The notes: generated by a model not told the origin, from the letters alone. A stretch of DNA of 64,000 bases from Sphingomonas quercus (GCF_018863195.1 NZ_JAHKRT010000001.1:248001-312000); one strand, 5' to 3'; positions 44,689 through 55,781 are shown, counted from the first letter of the stretch. Numbers and translations are program-made.

Positions 44689-45531
44689 TCACGCCTTCAA
44701 GCGCCAGCCGCTGCGGAGCAACAGGTAGCAGGCGACGCCGAACACCACATTCAGCCCGAGCAGCAGCAGCGAGCCGAGGAGCACCGGCGAATCGCTCTGG
44801 CCGAGGAAGCCGTAGCGGAAGCCGGAGATCACGTAGAAGATCGGATTGGCATGGCTGATCGCCTGAAAGGCGGGCGCCAGATGATCGACCGAGTAGAAGG
44901 TGCCCGACAGCAGCGCCAGCGGCTGCACGACAAAATTGGTGACCGCCGCGGCGTGGTCGAACTTCTCCGCCCAGACCGAGGTGATCAGGCCGAGAAAGGC
45001 GAGCAGCATCGATCCCATCAGCCCGAACCACAGCACCGCCCACAGGTGATGCGGGGTGACATGCACGCCCGGCCACAAGGCCATCGCCAGCCACACGGCG
45101 CCGCCGACCAGGAACGCCCGCGTCACCGCCGCGCCGACCATGCCGGCGACCAGCTCGCCATTGGAGAGCGGCGGCATCAGATAATCGACGATGGTGCCCT
45201 GCATCTTGCCGACGAGCAGCGAGAAGCTGGCGTTGGCGAAGGCGTTCTGGATCATCCCCATCACGATCAGGCCGGGCGCGATGAAATCGGCGAACGGCAC
45301 GCCCATCACCCGCTGCCCGCCACGCCCCAGCGCCACGGTGAAGATGATGAGGTACAGCAAGGTCGTGATCGCGGGCGCCCACACCGTCTGGAGGTGGACC
45401 TTGAAGAAACGGCGCACCTCCTTGATATAGAGGGCCTTCAATCCGCCCCAGTTGACCTGCCGGATCACGGGCACGCCAGGTGGGGAGCGGACCCAATCCG
45501 ATGCTTGTTCGGAAGCTGCTTGTTCGGGCAT
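44689..45531 (-). CDS. ABC-2 type transporter permease
   Basis: A 280-residue membrane protein with six hydrophobic helices. GLKALYIKEVRRFFKVHLQTVWAPAITTLLYLIIFTVALG and GLIVMGMIQNAFANASFSLLVGKMQGTIVDYLMPPLS match the ABC-2/YadH-like export permease family. Such proteins pair with a separate ATPase for lipid, polysaccharide or drug export, but no ATPase gene is adjacent here. The start at MPEQAASEQAS is the ATG at 45531; a 10-bp direct repeat (45503 and 45518) encodes its repeated EQA residues. The substrate is unknown. Confidence 0.88.
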   Translation of the reverse strand: MPEQAASEQASDWVRSPPGVPVIRQVNWGGLKALYIKEVRRFFKVHLQTVWAPAITTLLYLIIFTVALGRGGQRVMGVPFADFIAPGLIVMGMIQNAFANASFSLLVGKMQGTIVDYLMPPLSNGELVAGMVGAAVTRAFLVGGAVWLAMALWPGVHVTPHHLWAVLWFGLMGSMLLAFLGLITSVWAEKFDHAAAVTNFVVQPLALLSGTFYSVDHLAPAFQAISHANPIFYVISGFRYGFLGQSDSPVLLGSLLLLGLNVVFGVACYLLLRSGWRLKA

Positions 45532-45607
45532 GTCTCCCCGACTATCGGCGGCGGCGGATGCGGGCAAGCCCGACGACACGGCCAAATGGCCGAAGAAGGA
45601 GTTTTTG

Positions 45608-46330
45608 ATGGCCTGGACCGACGAGCGCATCGAGCAGCTCAAGACGCTCTGGGGACAAGGCATGACCGCGAGCCAGATCGCCGAGGCGCTCGGCGGCGTC
45701 AGCCGCAATGCGGTGATCGGCAAGGCCCATCGGCTCGGTCTCGAGGCGCGGCCATCGCCCGTGCGCGCCAATGAGGTGCCGACGGTGGCCCCCGTGGAGA
45801 CGCGCAGCGACGGTCCGGTCGAGGCGCCGCCTTTCGTCACCGCACCCGATCCGACGCCCGAACCGCCGACGATCGAGGCCCGCGCCGAAGCGCCGCGCCC
45901 GGCACCGCGCCCGGCTGCCCCGGCGCCGGCTCCCGCCCCCGCCGCGGCGGCGGAGCCCGCCGCTTCGGCAACTGCGCCAGCGGCCCCGCCGCAGCCGGTG
46001 ATGCGCTCAGTCGGCCCGGGCGGCTTCGTGCGCCAGTCGCCCGGTGAACAGCAGCCCCCGTCCCAGCCGGCGCCGCCGCGCCGTATGGTGCCGGCCCGCC
46101 CGTCCGCCGACATGGCCGGCAAGACCAGCCTGCTCGAGCTCAACGACAAGATCTGCAAATGGCCGCTCGGCCACCCGGGCGAGCCCGACTTCCACTTTTG
46201 CGGGCAGCAGGTGAACCCCGGTTTCCCTTATTGCGTGGAGCATTGCGGCCTCGCCTATCAGGCGCAACTGCCCCGCCGCGATCGCCGCCCGCCGCCGCCC
46301 CTGCCCTTTGGCGGTCCGCGCGTGCGCTGA
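45608..46330 (+). CDS. gcrA: cell-cycle regulator GcrA
   Basis: A 240-residue GcrA-family regulator. The N-terminal helix-turn-helix MAWTDERIEQLKTLWGQGMTASQIAEALGGVSRNAVIGKAHRLGL is nearly canonical and recognises methylated GANTC. The C-terminal sigma-70-interacting domain (about residues 165-225) contains CKWPLGHPGEPDFHFCGQQVNPGFPYCVEHCGLAYQ with four cysteines and a histidine. Between them is an unusually long Pro/Ala-rich linker of about 100 residues. AAGGAG stands six bases before the ATG. In Caulobacter GcrA works with sigma-70 at CcrM-methylated promoters; ccrM is in the same window. Confidence 0.95.
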   Translation: MAWTDERIEQLKTLWGQGMTASQIAEALGGVSRNAVIGKAHRLGLEARPSPVRANEVPTVAPVETRSDGPVEAPPFVTAPDPTPEPPTIEARAEAPRPAPRPAAPAPAPAPAAAAEPAASATAPAAPPQPVMRSVGPGGFVRQSPGEQQPPSQPAPPRRMVPARPSADMAGKTSLLELNDKICKWPLGHPGEPDFHFCGQQVNPGFPYCVEHCGLAYQAQLPRRDRRPPPPLPFGGPRVR

Positions 46331-46349
46331 GCGCGCACCCGAGGCCCCT

Positions 46350-48453
<2,104 letters not shown>

Positions 48454-48601
48454 GCGTGCGCCGTGGCGCGCTCGTCGCACGCCCCGGAAACTGGTCGCAG
48501 CCGGCAGCGCACCGGTCGCGCGCGGCTGGGCATTGGCCGCACATATCGCAGTGAGGCGCTCACACCCCCGCCAACCGGGGTCACAGCCCAGGAGTATTGC
48601 G

Positions 48602-49081
48602 ATGCTTTTCCATGTTTCGATCGAGGCGGATCGCCCCCAGCACGTCGCCAGCGTGATCGCCGAGCTGTGGGACGGAAAGGCGCTGCCGTTCCCGCCGGTC
48701 GGCCTCGGATCGTGGGTGGCGTTTGCCGGGGACGACCGCTCGACCCTGATCGAGGTCTATCCGCGCGGCACCGAGCTGCACGAGGCGCCCGGCGATCACG
48801 ACGCGGTCGGCGTCACTGCCGCCCACCGCCGCTACACCGCCACCCACATGGCCATCGCCACGCCGCTGGACGTCGACCGCGTGTTCGCCATCGCCCGCCG
48901 CGAGGATTGGCCGTGCAAGGTCTGCACGCGCGGGGGCAAGTTCCGCGTCATCGAGCTGTGGGTCGAGGGCGGCCAGCTCGTCGAGGTGCTGACGGCGGAG
49001 ATGCAGCGCGAATATCTCGCCACGGTGACGATCGAGAATTGGGAACGCATGCTCGCCGCGGCGCCGAGGATGGCGGCGTGA
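48602..49081 (+). CDS. hypothetical protein (VOC-like fold possible)
   Basis: A 159-residue soluble protein of no named family that I can assign. It starts MLFHVSIEADRPQHVASVIAELWDG, with AGGAG five bases before the ATG. The layout, an opening beta strand, a helix and WVAFAGDDRSTLIEVYPRG, recalls a VOC/glyoxalase-like fold, and the later segment ATHMAIATPLDVDRVFAIARREDW repeats a similar strand-helix pattern. That assignment is a guess. Similar proteins appear widespread in sphingomonads. It stands alone between parE and the convergent LysR gene. Confidence 0.65.
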   Translation: MLFHVSIEADRPQHVASVIAELWDGKALPFPPVGLGSWVAFAGDDRSTLIEVYPRGTELHEAPGDHDAVGVTAAHRRYTATHMAIATPLDVDRVFAIARREDWPCKVCTRGGKFRVIELWVEGGQLVEVLTAEMQREYLATVTIENWERMLAAAPRMAA

Positions 49082-49111
49082 TCAAAAGCCCCGCCCTTCT
49101 TCGCCGGGTTC

Positions 49112-49900
49112 TCAGCCCGCCAGCGCCGCCACCAGCGCCTTGACCTTCTTCTGGCGCCATTGCGGCACCGGCGCGACCAGCCAATAGCCGGTCTGGGACG
49201 GTGTCTCGCCCACCGCCGTCACCCGGCCGGCGGCGAGGTCGGCGGCGGCGAGCAGCGCCGGCACGCAGGCGCGGCCGAAGCCCTCCGCCGCCGCATCGAG
49301 CGCGAGCCCGGCGTCCGGCACGGTCAGGCCGCCGGCGCCCTTGTCTTCGGAGGGGCATCCCGGCCAGGCGATGGGGCGATCCGTGCCGCCGTCGACGCCC
49401 ACCGTCACGAAGCCCGGTGCGGCCAGCGCCACGCCCTCATGCTCGCCCGGGGAGTCGGCCAGGATCACGGCCAGGTCGAGATTGGCCTGAGTGAAATCGA
49501 GCGGACCTTCCGCCGCCATCAGCACGAACCGCAGCTCCGGGTCGCTGCGACCGTAATCGGACAGGCGCTTCGCCAGCCATTTCGCGGTGAAATCGCGCGG
49601 CGCGGCGATGGTCAGCGTCTTGGAGGATTGGCCGGCCTGCATGGCGCGCACCGCTTCCTCGAACTGGAGGAAACCGGCGCGCAGCGAATCCAGCCCGGCC
49701 TCGCCCTCCGCCGTCAGCTCGAGCCCCTTGGCGGTGCGGCGGAACAGCACCACGCCCAGCGTGTCCTCAAGCGCGCGAATCTGCTGGCCGACGGCGGCCG
49801 GCGTCACCGCCAGCTCGTCGGCGGCGCGGGTGAAGGACAGGTGCCGCGCAGCCGCGTCGAACACGCGCAGGCCGTTGAGCGGCAGATGCGTACGCTTCAT
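49112..49900 (-). CDS. LysR-type transcriptional regulator (GcvA-like)
   Basis: A 262-residue regulator beginning MKRTHLPLNGLRVFDAAARHLSFTRAADELAVTPAAVGQQIRALED, the helix-turn-helix of the GcvA/AmpR branch. The effector domain (about 90-262) is shorter than the 300-residue norm, apparently compact at its C-terminus (LVAPVPQWRQKKVKALVAALAG). LysR genes usually act on neighbours, but here the next gene on the strand is apaG and the convergent gene is unknown, so the target is unclear. The frame upstream of the chosen ATG covers apaG and was ignored. Confidence 0.85.
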   Translation of the reverse strand: MKRTHLPLNGLRVFDAAARHLSFTRAADELAVTPAAVGQQIRALEDTLGVVLFRRTAKGLELTAEGEAGLDSLRAGFLQFEEAVRAMQAGQSSKTLTIAAPRDFTAKWLAKRLSDYGRSDPELRFVLMAAEGPLDFTQANLDLAVILADSPGEHEGVALAAPGFVTVGVDGGTDRPIAWPGCPSEDKGAGGLTVPDAGLALDAAAEGFGRACVPALLAAADLAAGRVTAVGETPSQTGYWLVAPVPQWRQKKVKALVAALAG

Positions 49901-49917
49901 TGGAGCCCCCTTCCCCC

Positions 49918-50322
49918 TTACCCGGCGGCACGCGCCGGGCTGACCAGCGCGAAGGGCGGAATGGCAACCTCGAAACCCATGCCATCCTCCCCGCCGATCA
50001 TGTGATAGCTGCCCTCCATCGCGCCGGTCGGCGTATTGAGCGGGCAGCCGGACACATAGTCGTAAGACTCGCCCGGGCCGATCACCGGCTGTTCGCCGAC
50101 GACGCCGGCTCCCCGCACATCGTGCCGCCCGCCGCGCCCGTCGGTGATCCGCCAGTGGCGGGAGATGAGCTGGACGGGCTCCGTCGCGCCATTTTCGATG
50201 CGGATATGATAAGCCCAGAACCACTTGCCCCGGGCCGGCTCCGACTGTTCGGGCAGGTAGCTTACCGACACCCGCACCGTGACGCCCCGTGTCGTCTCGG
50301 CATGCGGGAACAGCGCTTTCAC
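49918..50322 (-). CDS. apaG: ApaG protein
   Basis: A 134-residue Ig-like-fold protein with the ApaG core: GVTVRVSVSYLPEQSEPARGKWFWAYHIRIENGATEPVQLISRHWRITDGRG, then GEQPVIGPGESYDYVSGCPLNTPTGAMEGSYHMIGGEDGMGFEVAIPPFAL. Function in bacteria is poorly defined, with links to divalent-cation and stress phenotypes. I chose the GTG start one base after the metZ stop, which gives the usual length; a longer frame overlaps metZ. It is coupled to metZ, an arrangement common in alphaproteobacteria. Confidence 0.93.
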   Translation of the reverse strand: MKALFPHAETTRGVTVRVSVSYLPEQSEPARGKWFWAYHIRIENGATEPVQLISRHWRITDGRGGRHDVRGAGVVGEQPVIGPGESYDYVSGCPLNTPTGAMEGSYHMIGGEDGMGFEVAIPPFALVSPARAAG

Positions 50323-50323
50323 C

Positions 50324-51532
50324 TCACAACCCCGCCTTGCCCAGCGCCTGATCGAAATCGGCGATGACATCGTCCGGATCCTCGAGGCCGATGGACAGGC
50401 GCAGCATGCCCTCGGTGATGCCCATGTCGAGACGCACCTCCTCCTTCAGGCCGGCATGGGTGGTGGAGGCCGGGTGCGTCATCAGCGAGCGCGAATCGCC
50501 GACATTGTTGGAGATGTCGACCAGCTCCAGCGCGTCCAGCAGCCCGTGCGCCTGAGCGCGCCCGCCGTCGAGGAAGAGCGACATGATCGTGCCGCCCGCC
50601 TCCATCTGGCGCATCGCGAGCTCATGCTGCGGATGGGAGGCAAGCGCCGGATAGAGCACGCGCGGCACCCGCTTTTCCAGGAATCGCGCCACCTTCAGCG
50701 CGTTCTCGCTCTGCCGGCGGACGCGCAGGTCCAGCGTCTCCAGCCCCTTCAGCACCACCCAGGCGTTGAACGCCGACAGCGTCGGGCCGGTGTTGCGGGT
50801 GAACGGCAGCAGCGTCTCGACGATGAACTTCTCGGTACCGCACACCGCGCCGGCCAGCACGCGGCCCTGCCCGTCCATCATCTTGGTGGCGGAATAGGCG
50901 ACGACATCCGCGCCTAATTCCATCGGCCGTTGCAGGCAGGCGGTGGCGAAGGCGTTGTCGGAAACCGTGGTGATCCCCGCGTCCCTGGCGATGCCGCACA
51001 CCGCGGCGATATCGACCACGTCGAGCGTCGGATTGGCCGGCGTCTCGAAGAAGAACGCCTTCGTTTCCGGGCGGATCGCCGCCTTCCATGCGTCATTATC
51101 GGTGCCGTCGACGATCGTCGTGGCGATGCCGAAGCGCGGCAGCAGCGTGTCGGTCAGCCAGCGGCAGGATCCGAACATCGCCTTCGCCCCGACGAGATGA
51201 TCACCCGCCGAAAGCTGGCAGAGGAGCGCCGCCGTCATCGCCGCCATGCCGGACGCCATGCAGCGTGCCGCCTCGGCGCCTTCCATCAGCGCGATGCGCT
51301 GCTCCAGCATCTCCACCGTCGGGTTCTGCAGGCGCGAATAGGTCATCCCCTGCTGTTCGCCGGCGAAGCGCGCGGCGGCGTCGCCGGCGCAATCATAGGC
51401 ATAGCCCGAGGTCAGGAAGAGCGCCTCGGACGTCTCCCCATATTCCGTCCGCGCCACGCCGCCGCGCACGGCCTTGGTGGCCGGGCGCCAGCCCTGGGTG
51501 ATGCTGCGGTCCTGTCCGGTCTTCTTCTTCAT
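50324..51532 (-). CDS. metZ: O-succinylhomoserine sulfhydrylase
   Basis: A 402-residue Cys/Met-metabolism PLP enzyme that makes homocysteine directly from O-succinylhomoserine and sulfide. Features include TSGYAYDCAGDAAARFAGEQQGMTYSRLQNPTV, the segment MASGMAAMTAALLCQL, ETPANPTLDVVDI, DNAFATACLQRP and the PLP lysine in VVAYSATKMMDGQGR. The HPASTTH motif lies near the C-terminus. MKKKTGQDRSITQGWRPAT is the usual MetZ start, preceded by AAGGGA. It follows leuB by 36 bp. Confidence 0.93.
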   Translation of the reverse strand: MKKKTGQDRSITQGWRPATKAVRGGVARTEYGETSEALFLTSGYAYDCAGDAAARFAGEQQGMTYSRLQNPTVEMLEQRIALMEGAEAARCMASGMAAMTAALLCQLSAGDHLVGAKAMFGSCRWLTDTLLPRFGIATTIVDGTDNDAWKAAIRPETKAFFFETPANPTLDVVDIAAVCGIARDAGITTVSDNAFATACLQRPMELGADVVAYSATKMMDGQGRVLAGAVCGTEKFIVETLLPFTRNTGPTLSAFNAWVVLKGLETLDLRVRRQSENALKVARFLEKRVPRVLYPALASHPQHELAMRQMEAGGTIMSLFLDGGRAQAHGLLDALELVDISNNVGDSRSLMTHPASTTHAGLKEEVRLDMGITEGMLRLSIGLEDPDDVIADFDQALGKAGL

Positions 51533-51568
51533 GCCATTCCCTTGCGCGCTGGGCGCGCCTTCCGTCAA

Positions 51569-52609
51569 TCACAGCGCGGCGAGCACTGCATCCGTCATCC
51601 GCGCGGCGGTCAGCGTGCCGCCGAGATCGGCGGTGCGCGCGCCGCCGGCCAGGGCCTTGGCCACCGCCGCCTCGATGCGATCGGCGGGCTCGGGCATCGC
51701 CAGCGAATAGCGCAGCATCATCGCCGCCGACAGGATCGTCGCCAGCGGATTGGCCTTGCCCTGCCCGGCGATATCCGGCGCCGAGCCGTGGATCGGCTCG
51801 TACAGCCCCTTTTGCGCGTCGTTGAGCGCCGCCGACGGCAACAGGCCGATCGAGCCGACGCACATCGACGCCTGATCGGACAGGATGTCGCCGAACAGAT
51901 TGCCGGTGACGATGACGTCGAACTGACGCGGGTCGCGGACCAGCTGCATCGCCGCGCTGTCGACCAGCATGTGGCTTAGCGCAACGTCCGGATACTCGGC
52001 CGCCACCTCGGTGACGACGTCGCGCCATAGCTGCGAGGTCTCCAGCACATTGGCCTTGTCCACCGAGCAGAGCCGGCCGCCCCGCGCGCGCGCCGTCTCG
52101 AAGCCGACGCGGGCGATGCGGCGCACCTCGGCCTCGTTGTATGACATCACGTCATAGCCTTCGCGCAGGCCGTCGGCGGTGGTGCGCATCGCCTTCTCGC
52201 CGAAATAGACGTCGCCGTTCAGCTCGCGAACGATGACGAGGTCGGTGCCCCGGATCACCTCCGGGCGCAGCGCCGATGCGTCGAGCAGCTCATCGAACAG
52301 CCGCGCCGGGCGGAGATTGGCGAACAGGCCCAGCTCCTTGCGCAGGCCGAGGATCGCCTGCTCGGGGCGGAGATGCCGCTCCAGCCGGTCGCAGTCCGGG
52401 TCGCCGACTGCGCCGAACAGGATCGCATCGGCGCGGCGGGCGAGATCGAGCGTGCGCGGCGGCAGCGGATGGCCCTGCGCCTTGTACGCCGAGCCACCGA
52501 CCGGCGCTTCCTCGAAACCGAGGCCGAGATCCAGCGCCTCGAGCACGCGGCGCGCCTCGGCGATGATCTCCGGCCCAATTCCGTCACCCGGCAACAGCGC
52601 GACCAACAT
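51569..52609 (-). CDS. leuB: 3-isopropylmalate dehydrogenase
   Basis: A 346-residue decarboxylating dehydrogenase of leucine synthesis. [23 protein letters not shown] is the canonical start. The substrate and metal motifs are [53 protein letters not shown], and [24 protein letters not shown], with the nucleotide loop [16 protein letters not shown]. The ATG used here is the internal one with AGGATTT upstream; the longer frame runs into recO's end. leuC and leuD are not in the window. Confidence 0.95.
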   Translation of the reverse strand: MLVALLPGDGIGPEIIAEARRVLEALDLGLGFEEAPVGGSAYKAQGHPLPPRTLDLARRADAILFGAVGDPDCDRLERHLRPEQAILGLRKELGLFANLRPARLFDELLDASALRPEVIRGTDLVIVRELNGDVYFGEKAMRTTADGLREGYDVMSYNEAEVRRIARVGFETARARGGRLCSVDKANVLETSQLWRDVVTEVAAEYPDVALSHMLVDSAAMQLVRDPRQFDVIVTGNLFGDILSDQASMCVGSIGLLPSAALNDAQKGLYEPIHGSAPDIAGQGKANPLATILSAAMMLRYSLAMPEPADRIEAAVAKALAGGARTADLGGTLTAARMTDAVLAAL

Positions 52610-52655
52610 CGGCAAATCCTCCCTGATCGGATCGTCCATGGCCAGACGGGGCGGA

Positions 52656-53384
52656 TCAGGCAAGCCGCTTGAGCCGGGAAATAAGCCGTTCGCGCGCCGA
52701 CAGCGCATCGCCGCGTCGCTCCGCCAGCACGTCGCGCTCCAGGAACCAGCCGGTCAGGCGGAAGCCGTCGAACAGCTGCGGCCAATCCGCGTCGCCGCCT
52801 TCCACCAGAAAAGCCGGGAGCGGCAGCAGGCGATCGGCATAGGCAGCGCCCGCCCCCGCCGACACCGCCCCCGCGCTCTTCGGGCTGACATAGCGCAACT
52901 GCGTCTCGGCCCCGGTCGCCACGCAGCGCGACAGATCGAGGCCGAAGCCGAGCTCCGCCAACAGCAGCAATTCATAGCGTACCACCGCGCCCGCCCAGCC
53001 GCGCGCGCTGGGCGCCGCCTCCACCGCATCCAGCACCGCGGAGAGGGCGGCGTGGAGGCGCGGATAAGGCTGGCCCTCCGGCAAGGCGACGGCGGTGAGC
53101 GTCGTCAGCCATTCGATCGCGGCGGTGGCCAGCGCTTCGCCGAGCAGCGCCGCGCGGCTGCGCACCAGCTCGACGGTGAGACCGGCAAGCTGGTCCTCGG
53201 TGCGCGCGCGGAACTCGGCGGCGACGATATTGCCGGGCTGGAGCACCGGCCGCAGCCGCCGCGATCTTCCACCGCGCACATAGCCGGCGAGCAGCCCGTC
53301 GTCCGGCGTCATCAGCCGCGCAATGGCGCCGTGCTCGCCATGGACACGGATGGCGCAGACAATGGCGTGGGCGGCGACATGCAT
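52656..53384 (-). CDS. recO: DNA repair protein RecO
   Basis: A 242-residue recombination mediator that loads RecA with RecF and RecR. The N-terminal OB-fold is visible in [49 protein letters not shown], followed by the helical domain (about 85-240). The zinc-binding cysteines found in some RecO proteins are not complete here, with only one Cys (LSRCVATG). The start is the ATG encoding MHVAAHAI; 12 extra codons are possible. It lies 46 bp upstream of leuB. Confidence 0.9.
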   Translation of the reverse strand: MHVAAHAIVCAIRVHGEHGAIARLMTPDDGLLAGYVRGGRSRRLRPVLQPGNIVAAEFRARTEDQLAGLTVELVRSRAALLGEALATAAIEWLTTLTAVALPEGQPYPRLHAALSAVLDAVEAAPSARGWAGAVVRYELLLLAELGFGLDLSRCVATGAETQLRYVSPKSAGAVSAGAGAAYADRLLPLPAFLVEGGDADWPQLFDGFRLTGWFLERDVLAERRGDALSARERLISRLKRLA

Positions 53385-53448
53385 CGCGCCCCTCATGCGC
53401 CCGCGCGGCCGGAGCGCCAAGGCGCCGTTCCAGCAATAAATATGCGTA

Positions 53449-53460
53449 TTTTACGTAAAA
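53449..53460. promoter_or_regulatory. palindrome TTTTACGTAAAA
   Basis: A perfect 12-bp palindrome lies in the AT-rich gap between recO and the acyltransferase gene, 55 bp before the acyltransferase ATG. It could be a repressor site or part of a promoter. No regulator gene is adjacent. Confidence 0.4.
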
Positions 53461-53515
53461 CATGCGCTAGGCACCGTCGAGGACGCGCCGGCCGGGGAGT
53501 CGCAAGGACGCGCAC

Positions 53516-55228
53516 ATGACCTCTGCGGAGGGGTTTCAACCCCGTCGGCCGGACCCGGGCCGGCGCATCTACGGCATCGACGCCTGGCGGGGCCTGGTTC
53601 TCGCCTTGCTCGGCATCGCGCTCCACGGCACCGTCGCGCTCGCCTCCCCGCAGGCCAAATATGTCATCAAGGAAGGCATCCACGTCTTCCGGATGGAAAC
53701 CTTCTTCGCGATCTCCGGCTTCCTCGCCTGCCTGAAGAATGATCGACCGGGATGGGTCAGGCAGCGCGCCGTCACCTTGCTGGTGCCGCTGGCGTTTGTG
53801 GGCGTGTCGACAATCATCGTCCGGAACCTGTTCACCAATCCGCCGCACTGGTGGGCGGAAACCGACCACCTCTGGTTCCTGCCGGCGCTGATGCTGTGCT
53901 CATTGCTCCCGCCGATGACGCCGTCGGCGCGGCAGGTCGTGGCGTTCGCGCTGCCGCTGTCGCTGGGCCTCGTCGTGCTGACGGCGCTGCCACCGGATCG
54001 CCTGCCGTTGCTCGTCAGCAACCTCGCGGCCACGCCCTATTATGCCGTCTTCTATCTCGCCGGTCATGCCATCGCCGCCGGCAGCATCACCCCGAGGCGC
54101 AGCCACATGTGGCTGGCGATCGCCGCCTATACCGGGTGGGTCGGATGGGTCGTCCTGTCGTCGAGCCATTCGTCGTTTCTTCCCGCCTCCCCCCGGAGCG
54201 TCGGCGGCGCCATCGGTCAGCTCGCCCGTTGCGCGGTGGCGCTGTCGGTGACGCTGGGCATTTTCTATCAAGCCCTCCGTGTTCGCCGGACCGGCTGGCC
54301 GATGCCGCAGCTCTCCCGCGCGGCCTATACGATCTACCTCGTCCACTTCGTGGTGCTGGCGATAATGCAGATGGCCGCCTACCGGCTGAACCCGGATTAT
54401 CGGGGGTGGCCGGCCTATTTCGCCTTCTGCGCGGTGACACTGATCGTCTGCCTGACCGCGCATTACGGCCTCGTCGAGCGGTTCGGAGCGATCGCCTTCC
54501 TTCTCAACGGCCGGCGGCTGACACGCCATCGTCCGCCTGCGCCGGTCGGCGGCCGTCGCCCGGTGCTAGAAGGACAGGCCCAGTCGTGCGACGACCGCGT
54601 CACCGGCATGGCCCGGGTCGGCGAATGGCGAGGCGATTGCCCGCCGCCTGCGGATATCCGTGCCGACATAGTCGAGCGCGACGCTGATCGGCCCGCGCGT
54701 CCAGCTGCCGCCGATCCGCCAGTCCCAATAGCCGCCAGCCGGACGCAGGCGAGCCGCGCGACGGGGATCGTCCGTATCGCCGCTGGAATGGCCGGCCGCC
54801 GCGGAAAGGGCGAAGGGCGTGCCGATCACGGCGACGCCCGCGCGTGCGCCGAGGCGGAGATTGTCGCCGCCGATCGCCGCCTGATCGGGCGCGTAGCTGG
54901 CGGTGAGGTCGAGCTGCGCCGGGCCGATCAGCCACCCGCCCTGCGCGCCGATTTCCATGTAATCGAGGGCCTCGCGGCCGCCCGCGAAGACATGTCCCGT
55001 CACCCAGCCATCGACGCGCAAGCCGCCGAAGCTGCGCCCATAGCCGCCGCTCACATCGACGACGGCATCCGCCCCGCCGTGGCGCACGCTGTTGCGGGCC
55101 GCGACGGCGCGCGCATCGAGGCGCAGATCGCCCAGCCCGAGCCCGACCATGGTCGAGGCCGCCGCCCGCCCGCCGCTCCAGCTCAACCCGCTGCGGCGCT
55201 CGTCGGTGGCGATGCCGGCGGCGAATGA
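53516..55228 (+). CDS. acyltransferase family membrane protein with long antisense tail
   Basis: Residues 1 to about 335 form a typical acyltransferase-3-like membrane protein. It has IYGIDAWRGLVLALLGIALHG, FRMETFFAISGFLACL, HLWFLPALMLCSLLPP and YTIYLVHFVVLAIMQM, about ten hydrophobic helices, and the usual early His and Arg catalytic region. Family members acylate surface sugars or similar substrates. After about residue 350 the frame is hydrophilic and reads the exact antisense of the TorF-like gene for 663 bp before stopping at 55228. The natural stop near 54560 seems missing, by mutation or sequence error, or the tail is real. AAGGA precedes the ATG. Confidence 0.7.
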   Translation: MTSAEGFQPRRPDPGRRIYGIDAWRGLVLALLGIALHGTVALASPQAKYVIKEGIHVFRMETFFAISGFLACLKNDRPGWVRQRAVTLLVPLAFVGVSTIIVRNLFTNPPHWWAETDHLWFLPALMLCSLLPPMTPSARQVVAFALPLSLGLVVLTALPPDRLPLLVSNLAATPYYAVFYLAGHAIAAGSITPRRSHMWLAIAAYTGWVGWVVLSSSHSSFLPASPRSVGGAIGQLARCAVALSVTLGIFYQALRVRRTGWPMPQLSRAAYTIYLVHFVVLAIMQMAAYRLNPDYRGWPAYFAFCAVTLIVCLTAHYGLVERFGAIAFLLNGRRLTRHRPPAPVGGRRPVLEGQAQSCDDRVTGMARVGEWRGDCPPPADIRADIVERDADRPARPAAADPPVPIAASRTQASRATGIVRIAAGMAGRRGKGEGRADHGDARACAEAEIVAADRRLIGRVAGGEVELRRADQPPALRADFHVIEGLAAAREDMSRHPAIDAQAAEAAPIAAAHIDDGIRPAVAHAVAGRDGARIEAQIAQPEPDHGRGRRPPAAPAQPAAALVGGDAGGE

Positions 55229-55273
55229 AAGGTCCGGCGCCGCCCACCCCGGGGCGGCGGCGGCGAGCATCAT
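54566..55273 (-). CDS. TorF-family putative porin
   Basis: A 235-residue (from ATG) outer-membrane beta-barrel of the TorF type. It begins APDLSFAAGIATDERRSGLSWSGG and shows alternating strands with Gly and aromatic residues, ending in the barrel signature VVARLGLSF with C-terminal Phe. The first ATG leaves only a short leader, MMLAAAAPGWAA. Adding about ten in-frame upstream codons (RRNRAAPALAG) would complete a good signal peptide, but only a CTG is available as a start there. The true N-terminus is therefore uncertain. Its 3' half overlaps the acyltransferase frame. Confidence 0.7.
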   Translation of the reverse strand: MMLAAAAPGWAAPDLSFAAGIATDERRSGLSWSGGRAAASTMVGLGLGDLRLDARAVAARNSVRHGGADAVVDVSGGYGRSFGGLRVDGWVTGHVFAGGREALDYMEIGAQGGWLIGPAQLDLTASYAPDQAAIGGDNLRLGARAGVAVIGTPFALSAAAGHSSGDTDDPRRAARLRPAGGYWDWRIGGSWTRGPISVALDYVGTDIRRRRAIASPFADPGHAGDAVVARLGLSF

Positions 55274-55295
55274 GCCGGCCAGCGCCGGCGCGGCC

Positions 55296-55694
55296 CTATT
55301 TCTTCGGGAAGCCGCTGAACGTCGCTGCCTCGCATTTGCCTTCGGTGGCGGCATATTCGCCCGGCGGATAGGGGCCGGCATAGAGATCGACCCATTTGCC
55401 GGTGGCGGGTTCATAGGATTCGTCAACCAGCTCGTCCTGTTCATTGGCTTTGGCGTGGGCCTTGAACGCGATCTTGCCCGGCGCGGCGCCGGCCAGCTTG
55501 TCGATGCCGATGCACTGGTCGCGGCAATAGCTGCCGGCCGCCACGTCGACGCGATAATGCGCCTCGATCGGGGTGGCGGCGCCGTCCGGCGTGAATTTCT
55601 GCTGGCCCTTGCACAGCAGGTCAAACTGGTCGGCGGCCAGCGCCGGCGTCGTGGCCAGGCCAATGGCAAGGGTCAGGCAGAACAGGCCCCGCAT
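55296..55694 (-). CDS. hypothetical secreted protein
   Basis: A 132-residue protein with a clear signal peptide, MRGLFCLTLAIGLATTPALAA. The mature part contains four cysteines (LLCKGQQKF, SYCRDQC, GKCEAATF) that could form two disulfides, and few hydrophobic stretches. No family was recognised. It is on the same strand just before the TorF-like gene (stop 22 bases from its ATG), so both may be expressed together at the cell envelope. A GAGAGGAGA ribosome site precedes the ATG. Confidence 0.7.
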   Translation of the reverse strand: MRGLFCLTLAIGLATTPALAADQFDLLCKGQQKFTPDGAATPIEAHYRVDVAAGSYCRDQCIGIDKLAGAAPGKIAFKAHAKANEQDELVDESYEPATGKWVDLYAGPYPPGEYAATEGKCEAATFSGFPKK

Positions 55695-55781
55695 CCGTCT
55701 CTCCTCTCGGCCGGGCATGGAGTGGCCCGGTCTCGGGCGGCATGCCTACATGGATCGCCTGTGCCGGCAAGGGGCGATCGG

